A stretch of DNA of 64,000 bases, from contig JAYESD010000001.1 of NCBI GenBank assembly GCA_036927565.1, positions 252,431,097 through 252,495,096 on the forward strand, read 5' to 3'. Shown here piece by piece: positions 12,034 to 23,679 of this stretch. A program made the translations under genes and the position numbers. The first letter of the stretch is position 1; every line of letters starts with the position of its first letter. Source of the DNA: Tuctoria greenei. Lineage: Eukaryota > Streptophyta > Magnoliopsida > Poales > Poaceae. Below the pieces are notes generated by a model. It was not told the origin of the DNA, did no database searches, and saw only the letters and a program-made list of their open reading frames with translations.

Positions 12034-13221
12034 TGATAGGTAAATTGGTCCCGATCTTCCAAAAGGTAATGGATAAGTCGATTGATGGAGATCTCGACGT
12101 TGATGATCCGAGGCTCTCGAGTAGAACACGAAAAACCCCTGCAATCACTACAACACCGCTGTGTTGGTTATCAACCGTGCTTCACACAATTGACCTCGCC
12201 AAGAAGGCTAATCACTGCAAGTGCAACCGAGAACACAAGCAAGAACAAGGTAGACACGATCTGAAATCGCGAAGTTGGGGTCTCACAAACCAAAGAACGG
12301 CGATATTATTGATCTAAGCAAAACCCAATTGTCTATGGCGGCTAGCATGGAGTATATATAGGTGAGAGGACGTCTAAGGGGGTGTTGGGGTCGTGACCTA
12401 ACCCTAACACACGAAAATAATGGACTTAGACTTGATACAAGGCCCAATGGCCCAATACGGTGGTGCAGCACCCTGACAGATTCTGTACTTGCTTTTGTTT
12501 CGACGATTCCCGTCGACTCCAAAGGAATTTTGACATGGGACCGGCGCCATTGGAAAGGTTATCCTCTCCCCTTTCCGTGCATATGTAGAAGTCCAAAACG
12601 GAGTTTATATGCGTCCTGGACGTCCGTTTTAGTGCGTACTGCTCCTGGACTCCGAGTTGGATACGATTTAGAGTTTGGTTCGGTTTCCATCTTCTTTGAA
12701 CGAATTCTCTGGTCTTTCACGTCCCTAATACTCCCTCCAAGTACTCCTTGAACCTATCCATGTATCCTAATCACAAATAAATCATTAAGTAGCAATCTAC
12801 GCTCAAAAACATATAAGGAAATATATAAGAACGAGTTCACCTCTGAAATTAATTATTGTGTATGAACTCTATTGATTGCATCTTGTATATTCAGTAGAGT
12901 GTTGTTTGTATCCATATAAGTGATGTCCTCATCATCCCCCCTCCTTGAATTGGAGTCGTCCTTGACTCAAGTTCGTCTCGTCTCATGTGTTGGTCCAAAT
13001 GTGCAACGCCATCAAATCTTCTTGTATGCATCAAATCTTCTTGTATGCATCAAATCTTCTTATGTGCATCAAATCTTCTTGGCCAAGGTGGTGGACGACA
13101 TAGTGCACCATCTTGATCTTGTCCATCAAATAAGAGTGCACATTCACTTGAGCCAGGATCCCAAACAAATAAATATTGTGTCATGTTTGTAGGTGCAATA
13201 ATAATGTGCATGATCTCATCA
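12034..13221 (-). repeat. 5' LTR of element D
   Basis: 1,188 bases. It differs from the 3' LTR by scattered substitutions and by a local expansion at 13013-13080, where the string CATCAAATCTTCTT occurs four times against once in the 3' LTR. The putative TATA box (TATATATA) is at 12351-12360. Confidence 0.93.
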
Positions 13222-13226
13222 AATTC

Positions 13227-14380
13227 GGCAAAGCTTGCTTCACATTCCGGTGTCCACTTGAATGTAGCTCCCTTCTCGAGTAGCTTGGTTAGTGGCCGAG
13301 AGATCTTTGAAAATCATTCAATAAATCATCGATAATAACTAGCCATTCCCAGAAAGCTTCTGATGTGTCCCACATTTTCCGGAGTCTCCCACTTGAGAAC
13401 ATCTGCCACTTTACTCAGATCCACTGATATTCCTCCTTCTGATATGACATGTCCTAAGAATTATACCTGCTTCAACCAAAACTCACACTTACTGAACTTA
13501 GCATACAATTGGTGTTCTCTAAGCTTCTTTAGTGCCAACATCAGGTGTTCTTCATGCTCTTCTTCGGTCTTGGAGTATATCAGGATATCATCGGTGAATA
13601 CCACCACAAACTTGTCCAGGTATTCCATAAATACTTTGTTCATGAGGTACATGAAGTAAGCTGGAGCATTGGTCAACCCGAAAGACATAACATTATACTC
13701 ATAAAGACCATATCGAGAGAAGAATGCAGTCTTGGGAATGTTCGATGGTCGAATCTTCAACTGGTGGTAACCCGAACGAAGATCAATCTTAGAGAACACA
13801 CATGCTCCTCGCAACTGGTCAAACAAATCTTCAATCCTTGGCAATGGGTACTTATTCTTGATGGTCACTGCATTCAATGCACGATAATACACACACAACC
13901 TTTGAGTGCCATCCTTTTTAGGCACGAATATGACGGGAGCACCCCAAGGTGATGAACTAGGGCGGATGTATCCTTTCTCCAGCAACTCTTTGATGTGATC
14001 CTTTAGCTCGGCTAACTGATTAGCGTCCATTCTATATGGCCTCTTACATATCGGAGTCCTTCTAGGCACTAGGTCAATGATGAATTCAATTTCACGGTCA
14101 GGGGGCATACCCGGTAACTCCTCAGGGAACACGTCTGGGAATTCACTGACAACACATATTTCTTCGGTGACCTCAGTTTGATTTAGCCTGATCCTCTGTG
14201 TTGGAGCTTGATCTAGAGAGAACTCTACCTTGGTACCATCGAGGTGGGTCAAGGAGACTGTTCTTGTGGCGCAGTGGATCACCCCCATGGTACTTGGTCA
14301 ACCAATCCATCCCCAGGATAATATCTAGCCCTTGAGATTCCAGAACAATAAGGTTTGCTGGGAAAACTACCCCCCTTATG
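13227..14380 (-). pseudogene. pol: Element C pol, proximal part: end of protease and RT
   Basis: RT with fingers/palm motifs in order: KDGTQRLCV, KIDLRSGYHQLK, then FTDDILIYSK (catalytic Asp pair intact, Ile replaced by Thr). The frame from 14288 stops at TAA 13461-13463, and two further TGA codons lie in the connection domain (13320-13350). A one-base shift at a G run near 14285-14290 separates RT from protease. Element D interrupts it at 13221/13222. Confidence 0.87.
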
Positions 14381-15786
14381 TCTACCCTTACATTAGGGCA
14401 TACCTGCCGGGTTATCATTTCTCCCCCAGGGGAGTGAACTATAAGTTGGTGAGTCATTAAATGCACTACCATGTCATGCCTCCTCATGAATTCCTTAGAG
14501 ATGAATGAATGCGTAGCACCAGAATCAAACAACACTGTAGCTAGATGAGAATCGGCAGGAAACGTACCAACAACCACATCTGGTGCCTTGTGCGCCTCCT
14601 CAAGTGCCACGTGGTTAACCCTCCCACGTGTGGGTTGCTACAGCGGCTTCTTCGGGCAATGATTGGCGAAATGTCCCATCTCACCACAGTTATAACACTG
14701 CACAGCCGCGTTGTTACCTTGGGATCTGTTACCTCCTTGAGGGCTCTGTTGCGGGCTACCATTAGGACGGGGTGCTGGAGCTGCTGGGCGAGGGGGTTGC
14801 ATTTGTTGGCGAGGAGGCTGTGGTGGTTGGTGCATCTGCTGGTTGTATGGAGTGGGTGGCCTGTAGGAGGAGTTTGGGTACCTTTGTCCCGTGTGAGAGT
14901 TCATGGGATGAGTCATAGGCGCCGCAGGCTGAGGGGCATAGCGAGAGCACACATTATTTCCAGAACTGTGTGCTTGTGACAGCTTCCTCTTCCTGTCATC
15001 ATCATCCAACTCTTTCTTGGTTCTTTCCACTTCAAAAGCCATGTCCACCAACTTATGGAAACTGCTGTAGTCACTGGAAACCATAGCGAACTTCAGATCC
15101 TTGTCAAGTCCCTTCTTAAAACGAAATTGTTTCTTTGAGTCAGTGTCCACGTCTTCGGGTGCATAGCGAGACAATTGTGTGAATTTATTCAGATACGCAC
15201 TCACACACATGCGGCCTTGCTTCAGCATGATAAATTCTTCACGTCTTGCCTGGACCTCTCCTTCGAGCACGAAATGACTACGGAAGTAAATCTTGAACTC
15301 ATCCCATGTGATATTATCCGGGTCCTGATGGGCTTCGGTGAAAGCAGTCCACCAATCGGCTGCAGGTCCCTGAAGTTGGTACGAGGCTAACAGTACCTTC
15401 TCTCATCCTTCGCATTGGACAATTCATAGCTTGCTCTCAACTGTTCTCAGCCAATCGTCGGCCTCCATTGGCTCACTAGCAGTTGCAAATGTGGGTGGAT
15501 GGGTGTTGAGAAAGTCTCTCATGTGGGATCGGGGTCCTGGCGCTGGCTGCGGGTGAGGCGGATTTGGTGGAGGTGGAGGGGCTTGCTGGGCTTGCCGCAT
15601 GTTGGCCACCACTTGTGTTAAATTCTGCATCATTTGCATCTAGATGACCATCATTTGTTGCATATGATTCATTGCAGGTGCTCCACGGGCACCTCTCCCA
15701 TTCCATTGCGGTAGTTGGAATCCAGCTTCATCATTACCAAGGGGCATACCACGACCACATCCACGGCCTCTTCCCATGCCTGCCAT
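14173..15786 (-). pseudogene. gag: Element C gag and protease (broken)
   Basis: Starts at ATG 15786 (MAGMGRGRG, Gly/Arg-rich), homologous to the gag start of element B. In-frame stops are seen at 15640-15642 (TAG), near 15424 (TGA), in the next segment (TGA before EKVLLASYQL) and after the zinc knuckle (TAG about 14638). The open part 15270-14638 carries EYLNKFTQLSRYAPED-type gag core, a Pro/Gln-rich stretch and the knuckle CYNCGEMGHFANHC. The protease active site FDSGATHS is at about 14535. Confidence 0.87.
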
Positions 15787-16103
15787 CTGAGTACGAAGAG
15801 AATAGAGTCTTAGATACTACTGTAACTAGTGGAAGACTACTATACTATACCCTTACTGTATGCAAAAATCACAGCAAACATGCGTATAAATGAAAATTCT
15901 TTATTAATAGTTCACTAATTAAAGAAGTATCAAAAAGGTGCGGTTGTGGATAAGTCGCCAAGGCGTTCCACAACTCACACAACACACCAAGATGAAAATC
16001 ATAAAAGAAGTAACACAACTCAAGGTCACACATGTACGTCTACGTCGCTCTTATTTTACTAATGATGGTGTGCCTATCCTTGAATCGTGGCAAAGGTCGA
16101 GGA
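15787..16103. other. Spacer between ORF0 and gag of element C
   Basis: About 320 AT-rich bases with stops in all frames, matching in position the 248-base spacer of element B. Nothing else seen. Confidence 0.6.
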
Positions 16104-16957
16104 CTACTCGTCGTCAAGTGGAAATTCCTCTGCGTCCTCGTCGTCGTCGTCATCGTCGTCGGGGTCCTCGGGGTCCTCGGGGTCCTGTGGTGGTGAGGCA
16201 GCAGGCGGCGGTGGTGCGACAGACGCCACACTGGAAGGCTCCTCGTTAGAAGACTCCTTAGAAGACGACTCACGCTGGCCGCCACGACGGCCTGGAGAGT
16301 CTGGGGTCCACGTCGAGGTGTCGGGCGCGTAGTCGTCTGGGTCCTCGTCAGTGATCCGGCGATACCTCCTGATCATCGCCTCATGGCGCTGGGCGAGGTC
16401 ACGTCCATCCTGAATCTCCTGCTGCGCCCTCTGAAGTCGGGTACTGAGCTGGGCCACGTCGTCAACAGTCTGACGAGACTGCGGGAGGTCCAGGGGTCCC
16501 TCCACGTGCCTGGAGACGAAGCCCACAGTGCCACTGGGACGCTGCGGAACGAAGGCGTGCACTGTGTCCTCTAGAAGGAAACGGCGGGTGTGACTCCAAA
16601 AGGTGGATGCTTCCCAGCTAGCATCCTGCTCCGCATATCGGCGGGAGCTCCTCCAGGCAGGACTGCTGTGGGTCTTCACCAACTCATCACCATAGTAGAT
16701 GTAGATCTTGCAGCTCCACTCCTTCCTGCCGGGGTGCTGCACTCCAGTGGTGTGGTAGGAGAGCGAGAGGTTGTGGTGACGGTAGCCAGCCTCACGGAGT
16801 AGGGCCCGGAGATGAAGTCGCAGTATCCTACGGCCCTGCCATCAGAACGGATCACCACGGGGTGATGGGGATCGATGGCTGGAGAGCGACTGGCCAGCCT
16901 ACGCGGGGGCACGAGTCCACCGGTCGACTTACGGGGGGTCGTCTTGGTGTGGGCCAT
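16104..16957 (-). pseudogene. Element C ORF0 (one frameshift)
   Basis: A gene between primer site and gag, homologous to the intact ORF0 of element B (59202-60071). The N-terminal frame (16957 to about 16800) is basic (TPRKSTGGLVPPRRLASRS). After a frameshift near 16800 the second frame runs to 16104 with EWSCKIYIYYGDEL, EQDASWEA, PQRPSGTVGF, a coiled-coil-like Gln/Arg-rich segment (STRLQRAQQEIQDGRD), DTSTWTPDSPGR and an acidic Asp/Glu tail. I know no enzymatic domain in it. By position it would be translated before gag from the genomic RNA. Its function is unknown. Confidence 0.8.
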
Positions 16958-17130
16958 CTACAAATCTTGAAAACAGGAGAGTGTCAGTAACAAAACATAT
17001 AAATAAAGGAGTAAATAAAACAAGTAGACAAGGTAGGGAATACAAAGCAACTTTATAAATTACTTTTTAGAATATAATAGGGTCCTTAAGTCATCCCTTT
17101 CTAACTAGGCTTGCGTGCTACGGGCAACAA

Positions 17131-17143
17131 GGCTCTGATACCA
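17131..17143 (-). other. Primer binding site of element C
   Basis: TGGTATCAGAGCC on the minus strand, a perfect match to the 3' end of initiator-Met tRNA, three bases after the LTR end. Confidence 0.93.
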
Positions 17144-17380
17144 CTTTGTCACACCCGGTCCCAACAAGACAACCGGATGGCTTCCACATGTATGCCAGGA
17201 TCGATTTTCATCATACATGTGTAGACGAAAGTGTAATATCATTCATTACAAGTCAAGTTCGAGTACATAAATGTCTTGCAATAATGACCCGTGGGTCTAA
17301 AATAAGATTACAAAGCATAACAGCGGAAAAGTAAACTAGTGTGGCTCCATGCACAGGCGTTGCCCGGGGGTTGCGCCAGC

Positions 17381-17442
17381 CTAGAACGTCTGCTTCGGGT
17401 CAGCGAAGAAGTCTTCATTCTCCACCTCTTCTCCATTGTAGA
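17381..17442 (-). other. Exon-like island 2 in LTR C
   Basis: Preceded by a textbook acceptor (TTATCTTTTCTCAG). It reads VENEDFFADPKQTF and ends at a TAG; LTR B reads VENQDFYGDPEEMF and ends at a TAG at the same place. Confidence 0.5.
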
Positions 17443-18475
17443 CTGAGAAAAGATAAGTAACAAGCAAGTTTGAGTACCAATGGTACTCAGCAAGTGGGAA
17501 AGAGATGTCATGAGGGTGTTTAGAAAGGAAGGCCAACTTTGGGTTAAGCACTACGGCATTACATCCTATCCTTAGCTTTCATTAGCACCTACTTCTAAGT
17601 GTATGAACCCAACAATAACCCATTTGTAATCCGAGTCCCAACCAACCAAACCACCATCCCCAATCATTGACTAATTATGAATTGGACACCAAGCCGCTCT
17701 TGTCCGTGAGCACGGCTATCATGACAGTTTCTAAATCTCCGTAGAGAATGTACCCTTTACCCACAAGCCGTGATTTCATCCCCTGTTGCCAGGTGGACTA
17801 AGTAAACCTCCCTGATGCCCGTGGTCGCGAACCACATTGCACACTTCCTTTGCTGTGAGGCCAGGAGATCACTATGAGGTCTTTACAAAGGATCCTCCTG
17901 ACGCGTACTAGCCCTCTGAGGTTTCACCCCTGTACAAATGTGTGAGCCGTTACACCACGACGCAACACCCCAGTTGCCCCCTCTTGAGCCATGCGGATCC
18001 CAAGGCAGTACACCCTGGACCAATTCCCCGCACTATCCAATCACTAATACTACGCCGGGAGAGGCCTAATTAATTGACCAAGCTGCCCCATACTCAGTCT
18101 TGTGGCGATACTATAAGGCTTAGTGGCTTTCTCCATAAACCGGTCCTTAGAATCCGGCAAGGTTCATACCCCAAAACCCGGGTCTCGTGCGTACTGCACC
18201 ATCCCAAACAAACCAACCCTCCAGATTCCTATCCACTACAATTCAATTCACCATATCTCAATAAATAAATCACAACAATTAATAATATAACATGTATGTA
18301 GAGAAATTTCCCTCCCAAATACTAAGCATGGCTAAGCATAAAACAAATAATAACATCTACCCAAACCAACCCAGGGACAAGGAATTATATGAAAGGGTAC
18401 AGTAAATTGGATTCCATTTATTAAACATGCAACTAACTAAAACTTAATAAAACAGGTGCAAAATGGTCAAGGAAC

Positions 18476-18545
18476 TTGCCTTCTTCGGAGTGTGGGTCGT
18501 TGAAGTGGTAGTCCTGAAGATTGTAAGTCAGCTCGGGAACCGACT
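18476..18545 (-). other. Exon-like island 1 in LTR C
   Basis: Flanked by TTTAG (acceptor-like) and GGCAA|GTTCC (GT donor-like). One frame reads PELTYNLQDYHFNDPHSEE, resembling NLQEQQFPDDPETQFGGK in LTR B. Confidence 0.45.
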
Positions 18546-19684
18546 CTAAATACACCATCGCATGCAGAACGGAAAGTAGCGGCACACAATAAGAACAAGA
18601 GAATAAATGCACACCACAAATAAGTAAATGCAAAAGAAAACCTACGCAATTACGTCGCTAACACTATGTCCTTAGTAAGACTTTATTTAGTGGTGTGGGT
18701 GGAGGTTTTGATTTTAGTTCTTATATGGGTTTATTAGGAATTCCGCACAATCAGCAAATTAAATACATTATTTTATCCTAAACAGATTAGGAAATAATAA
18801 TAAAATAATACCCTAAGTGATTTGTGTAAAAAGGGAGAGTACTCATGTGATTTTATGCAATTTACAATTAATACAGGGCTTTTGTGCAAAACAAACATGA
18901 ACAGGGGCCTAGAAATATTTTATAACATGACCAGGGGGTTAATCATGATTTACAGAGGCTAAAAACATAATTTATGGTGAAAACAGGGGCTAAAATACCA
19001 TATTTATTCATTTTTAACAGTGCTGACATAATTTAATTAAAGTCCAGGGGCTAGCTCATAAATTACAGTACCTCAGTGTAATTAATTTAAATTCGCATAG
19101 GGGTATACGTGCAAAAGGGCCAACGGTTATAACAGCATTCAATCTGGGCCGTTGGATCTAAAGCGTGCGGCCCAGATTTTAAATAGCCGAAGGGGTACGC
19201 CCCTTCTAATCTCGGTCGTCGGCCTCAGATCGACGGCCGAGGATGTGCCACGTCGCCCCCAAGGGCGGTGCGCACCCAGGCGCGCGGCGCGCGCTCGGCG
19301 CTCGGCGGCGCACGGCCGCGGGGCCTCGCTGGCGATGGCCAATCGGCTAAATCGGCGCCCTAGTCCATGCTACAACGAGGGAAAAGAGAGAGGGGGGTGA
19401 GATGAGCTCACCGAGGGGGTCGCGGAGCTCAGATTGGGGTGGAGGGGCGTCGGCGATGGCGTATGGCGGCGGACTCCGGCGACGCTCGTCGGGATTGGTG
19501 AAGCGACGGCCAATTCCCCGAAAGATGGTGTCCGGCGTGTTCCTGGAGGCATGGCACACGCGTTAGACCGAGGGGGACAGAGAGAACATCGGCGAGTCGA
19601 CGGGAACGGCGGCGACATACCTTGCACCGGTGGCGGCTAGGGTTTGGAGCTTCGGGGAAGGGAGAAATGGGGGTGCCGGCCAGA

Positions 19685-19691
19685 TTTTATA
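19685..19691 (-). promoter_or_regulatory. TATA box of LTR C
   Basis: TATAAAA on the minus strand about 500 bases into the LTR. A strong 5'-splice-like site (GCAAG|GTATGT) follows near 19622 on the same strand. Confidence 0.65.
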
Positions 19692-20357
19692 GGGGGAACG
19701 AAGGCGGCGGAGTATGGAAAGCAATCCCCGGCGATGGAAGGCGACAGGGGCCATTATGGCCGGAGATTTCATGCCGGCGTTTGAAATCGGGCGGCATCAG
19801 CAGGGTGCGGCCGCGCGCGGCGTAAGGAAAGGGAAGGGCCTGACGGCCGGGTCCTAGCGCGCATAGAACGGGAGAGGGGAAAGAGAGGGAGGGGGCGCGG
19901 GCCGAGCTGGGCTGCTGCGGGGTTGGGCCGGCGGGAGGGGAAAAAGAAAAGGGGGAGGGGGGAAAGGGTTGGGCCGGCGACAGGGATTCAGCCCAAGCGG
20001 CGTTTTTTCTTTTTATTTTGTTTTTCTCTTTTCTTTTTCATTTTCTTTTTACAATTTGAATTCCTTTTCAAATTTCAAACGAATTCTAGCGCATTTTGAA
20101 ATTGAATTCTCAATCAAATGCAAACATACACGATGCATGCCTAGTACATTTTCCTGGTTTTCAAATTTTGAAAATTTTGAGTGTTACAAGCATGTGCACG
20201 ATTACCCTAACGACATCTAGGCATTCAGAATCACCAAAAGAAAAGAAAGAACATGGAACCTGTGACCACACTGGCCCTAAATCAGCCTTGGCACACGCAC
20301 CAACTGAAACAAAGAAATCAAAATCCTGTCCTATGAGCACCTATAAAAAGAAATATT

Positions 20358-20838
20358 CCCTATGTTATGAAACAAACGAGGATAGCTAATCTAGTTCAAA
20401 ATATTCGTCTGTCATTTATTTTCAAATGCGGTAGTACGTGTGCATCATAATACATTTAAGTTTCAGTTGACTGAAATCTCTTATTTTTTTCAGTGATCTC
20501 AATAAAACCATCTAGTTGGTATTGAATGGATAATTAATGACCTTCCACCTCTGTCCAAGCTCCTTCTCTCTCTCACCTGATTCTTTCACCCACGTTGATC
20601 ACTCTACCCCTTCCCTTGGTCGTTCTGAACAAGTTCCCAACCGCCGCCATCTACCACCTCAAACTCCCCAACCTTCCACCATTTACTGGTCATTCTCACT
20701 GTGGGATCCGTACCCCTCCCCCACCACTTTTTACCTCTTTTGCTACTACCATTGAGCTGACCTATTACCTCTAGAATCTCCTTCTATGGTTGGAGCTCAT
20801 GTAGCTCGTGCAAAAACCTCACCTTCCAATGTGAGACC
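20358..20838 (+). repeat. Left inverted-repeat arm, block I
   Basis: About 480 bases that reappear in inverse orientation at 25428-25975 and directly at 32070-32578. The outer end (TATGTTATGAAACAAACGAG) loosely resembles Stowaway-type ends. The pyrimidine-rich frame inside is not a gene. Confidence 0.85.
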
Positions 20839-20903
20839 TATGTGTGCTGAATACATTGGCTATTACGATAAAATTTTTGAATATTGCCAAAACACCCTTT
20901 CTG

Positions 20904-21029
20904 ACAAGGTCCGACAATAGGTCCAACATGTTTTGGGTAGCTCCGACAAGGTTCGACAATAGGTCCGGCATGTTTTGGGTAGCTCCGGCAAGGTCCGATG
21001 ATAGGTCCGACGTGTTCTTGGTAGCTCCA
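20904..21029 (+). repeat. Three 42-base tandem repeats in the U3-like region
   Basis: Units at 20904, 20946 and 20988, each built on AAGGTCCGACAATAGGTCC and GTTTTGGGTAGCTCC. More degenerate units with AAGGTCCAGTTAGCT continue to about 21190. They lie upstream of the copia-type LTR end of hybrid copy 1 and may be promoter repeats. Confidence 0.85.
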
Positions 21030-21189
21030 GTGCAAGGTCCAGCAAACATTGGCTAGGTTCGGCGCAAGGTCCAGTTAGCTTTGGCTAGGTCCGGTTAGCT
21101 TTTGCAAGGTCCAGTTAGCTCTGACTAGGTCTGACACAACGTCTGGTTAGCTTTGGCGAGGTCCGCGGCAAGATCGCAATGGTCCTTCT

Positions 21190-22557
21190 TTTAACTTCAA
21201 TGTTTCAAACTTGTTTTTTGGCTTATGGGAAGTTTGCTTAGTATTATTTTACTAAGTTTTTGAACCGTTATGGATCTTTACAGTGGTTAATGTTTTGATA
21301 TGGTTTGCAACATGCTTATGTGAGGTGCTCACATAAGGTGTTGTGGTTTTTGGACTAACGAGAGTAAAGTCGAGGACTTGTGCTCGGAAGAATTGGTTGT
21401 TTGTTCATGTGTAGGTGTTGTTTGAGGTCAAGACATGGCTCGTGATGGGATCCATTGAACTAGTCTTAGGGAGAAGATGAGGTTCAACAACCAAGTTCGG
21501 GAGGAATTGTGGTTGAGTTGATCGGGAGGTCACAGAACATGTTTGGGGCAAGAACAATGCATATGAAGGTATCATGGACATCATTGGAAGGTGTTTGCAT
21601 GTGTGCAAGGAGTGCATGGACGTGGCAACATGGTTACAAGGCGTGATGAAGAGAAGTGGACATAAATAATTAGTAGGAAAGGTCCAACTAGCTGGATTAT
21701 GCCTCAGGCTGCGGCTAAGGTAGTTATGGTTCGTTTATGGAAAGTTTGGAGTTTGTTTTGGTTTAGGAACGTTTAGGAGTGGGTCACGAAGTTGAGTTAT
21801 TTTAGGAATGTTTAGGATGTTTCTAAGATGTTTGAAAGTCTTAAGATTCCTTCTATCTACGTATAGAAGAGTCTTGAGCAGTTATGGAATGTTTCAGTTG
21901 AAACTGAGTAGGATTGGAGTCCTAGTTTGGATTGGCTTGGCCTTAGGGCTGGTTATAAAAGCAAGGAAGGCCAGAGCTCGTGGAGAGACGACTTTGGTCT
22001 GTTCCTCTTGTGTTTTAATCAATAAAATTCGTATTTTAGAGGAGATTTTATGCGTTGTTCGTCCGACTTGTTTCAGACAAGTTTTTCTCGTCGAGTTTCT
22101 GCACAACACTATGTTGCGTTAGTGTTTTTATCATAACTCAAGTTTTACAGATCCAATTGACGTGATTGTCTTTGGCTTTCTTCACAACTTGTTTATCTAT
22201 CATCTGTGAAAATTTCACCATCATTGGATTTGTTTTTTCTAATGTACACGAGTTTCATTGCAGTGTTGTAGATCTGTTTTTACTCGGATAGAATAGATTG
22301 ACCTTTGTTCGATCTTTCGATCATAACTTGAGTTTTTCTTGACGGTTTTCTGTGATTCTTGTTGTCGTGTCTTTGTGACTTTATTCTGTAAAATATATAC
22401 TACTTTTGTCACGGTTGAACATGTTTAGATCAGTTGCACACATGGTTTCTTAACAGATTAATTTTCTGTCTTGGGGTTTTCATTGCCTCTGTTGAAAAAG
22501 TTTTCGTCTACCATTCACCCCCCTCTAGTAGCTTTTCACGTGCTCTTCAATCCTACA
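21190..22557 (+). repeat. Copia-type LTR region of hybrid copy 1
   Basis: The LTR ends at 22557 (ATCCTACA) next to the primer site. It includes a promoter-like GGTTATAAAAGCAAGGAAGG at about 21951 and an AATAAA signal near 22020. The true 5' end is not resolved: upstream homology to copy 2 begins at about 21590 (copy 2: 33630) with no clear TG start. Confidence 0.65.
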
Positions 22558-22559
22558 AG

Positions 22560-22572
22560 TGGTATTAGAGCC
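22560..22572 (+). other. Primer binding site, hybrid copy 1
   Basis: TGGTATTAGAGCC, initiator-Met tRNA type with one change; copies 2-4 have TGGTATCAGAGCC at 34588, 37084 and 39498. Confidence 0.88.
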
Positions 22573-22618
22573 ACGGTGCACTAACCTTTGTGATTTGCTT
22601 GTGTTTTGACTAATCAAA

Positions 22619-23459
22619 ATGGATAAATACTCTACAAAACCTTGTGTGTTTAGTAGCATTGATTTTCCGGTTTGGAAGGCACGTATGGAGGCTTTCATTC
22701 AGGCACAAGGCTTCACAATATTGGAAAAGATGTACAAGCCTTACAACGTGCCGCCAAACGATCAATTCACCGCAATGAACATGAGAGATGTCGACAACAA
22801 CAAAAAGGCGCACAACTTGATCATACAAGGATTGACTCAATGTAACTTCGATAGAGTTCCACACCTCCGATCTCCATACAATGTTTGGAAAGCTCTATGT
22901 GATTATCATGAAGGATCCAAAACTATAAAGGAGGTGAGACAAGACATGTTCAAGAAAGAATACATGCGCGTTGAGATGCAACCCGGTGAGTCAATCAATG
23001 AGCTCTTTTCTCGCTTTAACAAAATTCTCAGCAACTTGCGTAGTGTCAACATTAATTTTTCAGATGTTGAAAATGATAGGCAATTACTAAGTGCATTAGA
23101 CATGTCAATTTGGGAGATGAATGTTACATCTATTCGTGAGTCCACTATCATGAGTACACTTACATTATATGTGCTATATTCCAAGTTAAAAACACATGAA
23201 ATTGACATATTCTCACGTAAGAACCCCAACAAGTCTCTTGCATTTGTTTCTCAACATGACATGCCTAGCTCGAGCCAGTCTTCATCATGTGGTACACTTG
23301 CTTTGTTGTCCTCTCTAACCCTTGAATAGATTGAAGAGTTTGCAGAGGAGGAGCTAGCACTTCTTTCTACTCGATTCTCAAAATCATTTCAAAATGTGAG
23401 AACTCGAAGAAGAGGAAGTAGTGTTTATCAACGATGCTTTGAATGTGGTAAGACATGAC
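22619..23459 (+). pseudogene. gag: Copia-type gag (UBN2), hybrid copy 1
   Basis: Starts MDKYSTKPCVFSSIDFPVW and contains the UBN2 gag core of Ty1/copia elements (WKALCDYHEGSKTIKEVRQD, then GESINELFSRFNKIL and WEMNVTSIRES). The zinc knuckle is truncated: CFECGKT is followed by TGA where Gly is expected, then HFHID continues in frame. An extra TAG lies at about 23327 after SSLTLE. Frame-conserved sequence continues to about 23670, with no protease, integrase or RT behind it. The same knuckle stop occurs in all four copies of the window. Confidence 0.88.
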
Positions 23460-23679
23460 ATTTTCATATAGATTTCCCTAATCTTTCAGGTCCTACTTCC
23501 CGTGATGAGAAGAAAACAAAGTTCAAGTCCTCCTATGCAAACAACAACAAAAATAAAAAGGGCTTTATAGGTCACCAATTGGTAAATAGTTTTATCTCCG
23601 CACTTAAAGAACTTGGCACGAGCAACGTGGACATCGGAAGTGATGAAGATCAAGTATCGACGTGGACATCTCCGCTATT

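Larger units (their letters stand above)
8392..13221 (-). mobile_element. Element D: non-autonomous, gag-only LTR retrotransposon
   Basis: A complete 4,830-base element with two LTRs (TGATGAGATC...CCTATCA in element orientation) and the perfect 5-base target duplication AATTC at 8387-8391 and 13222-13226. A primer site lies next to the 5' LTR and a purine tract next to the 3' LTR. Its one long reading frame is a gag-like protein. There is no protease, RT or integrase, so it must borrow enzymes from another element. It disrupts element C pol. Confidence 0.95.
7339..20188 (-). mobile_element. Element C: Ty3/gypsy with ORF0 (RIRE3/RIRE8-like), interrupted by D and A
   Basis: Minus-strand gypsy element with a 3.04 kb 5' LTR, tRNA-iMet primer site, ORF0, gag, PR, RT, RNase H and the start of integrase. 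Element D splits it between RT and RNase H (8392-13221). Element A cuts it inside integrase (7338/7339), and its remainder must lie left of A, outside the window. All genes carry stops or frameshifts. Rice RIRE3/RIRE8 are the relatives I recall that carry an extra ORF before gag. Confidence 0.9.
17147..20188 (-). repeat. 5' LTR of element C (3.04 kb)
   Basis: In element orientation it starts TGTAACACTCAAAATTTT at 20188 and ends ACCGGGTGTGACA at 17147, next to the primer site. It shows the same plan as LTR B: short U3, TATA, GC-rich leader, AT-rich middle, then a conserved stretch with the text of exon-like island 2 near the end. The 3' LTR is outside the window. The sequence right of 20188 belongs to duplicated block I. 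Confidence 0.9.

Noticed and set aside
16087..16332. Ser-rich plus-strand frame
   Set aside because: It is the shadow of the Asp-rich tail of element C ORF0 on the minus strand.
20904..21190. Possible CRISPR-like array
   Set aside because: The repeats are contiguous tandem units without spacers, in a plant retroelement.
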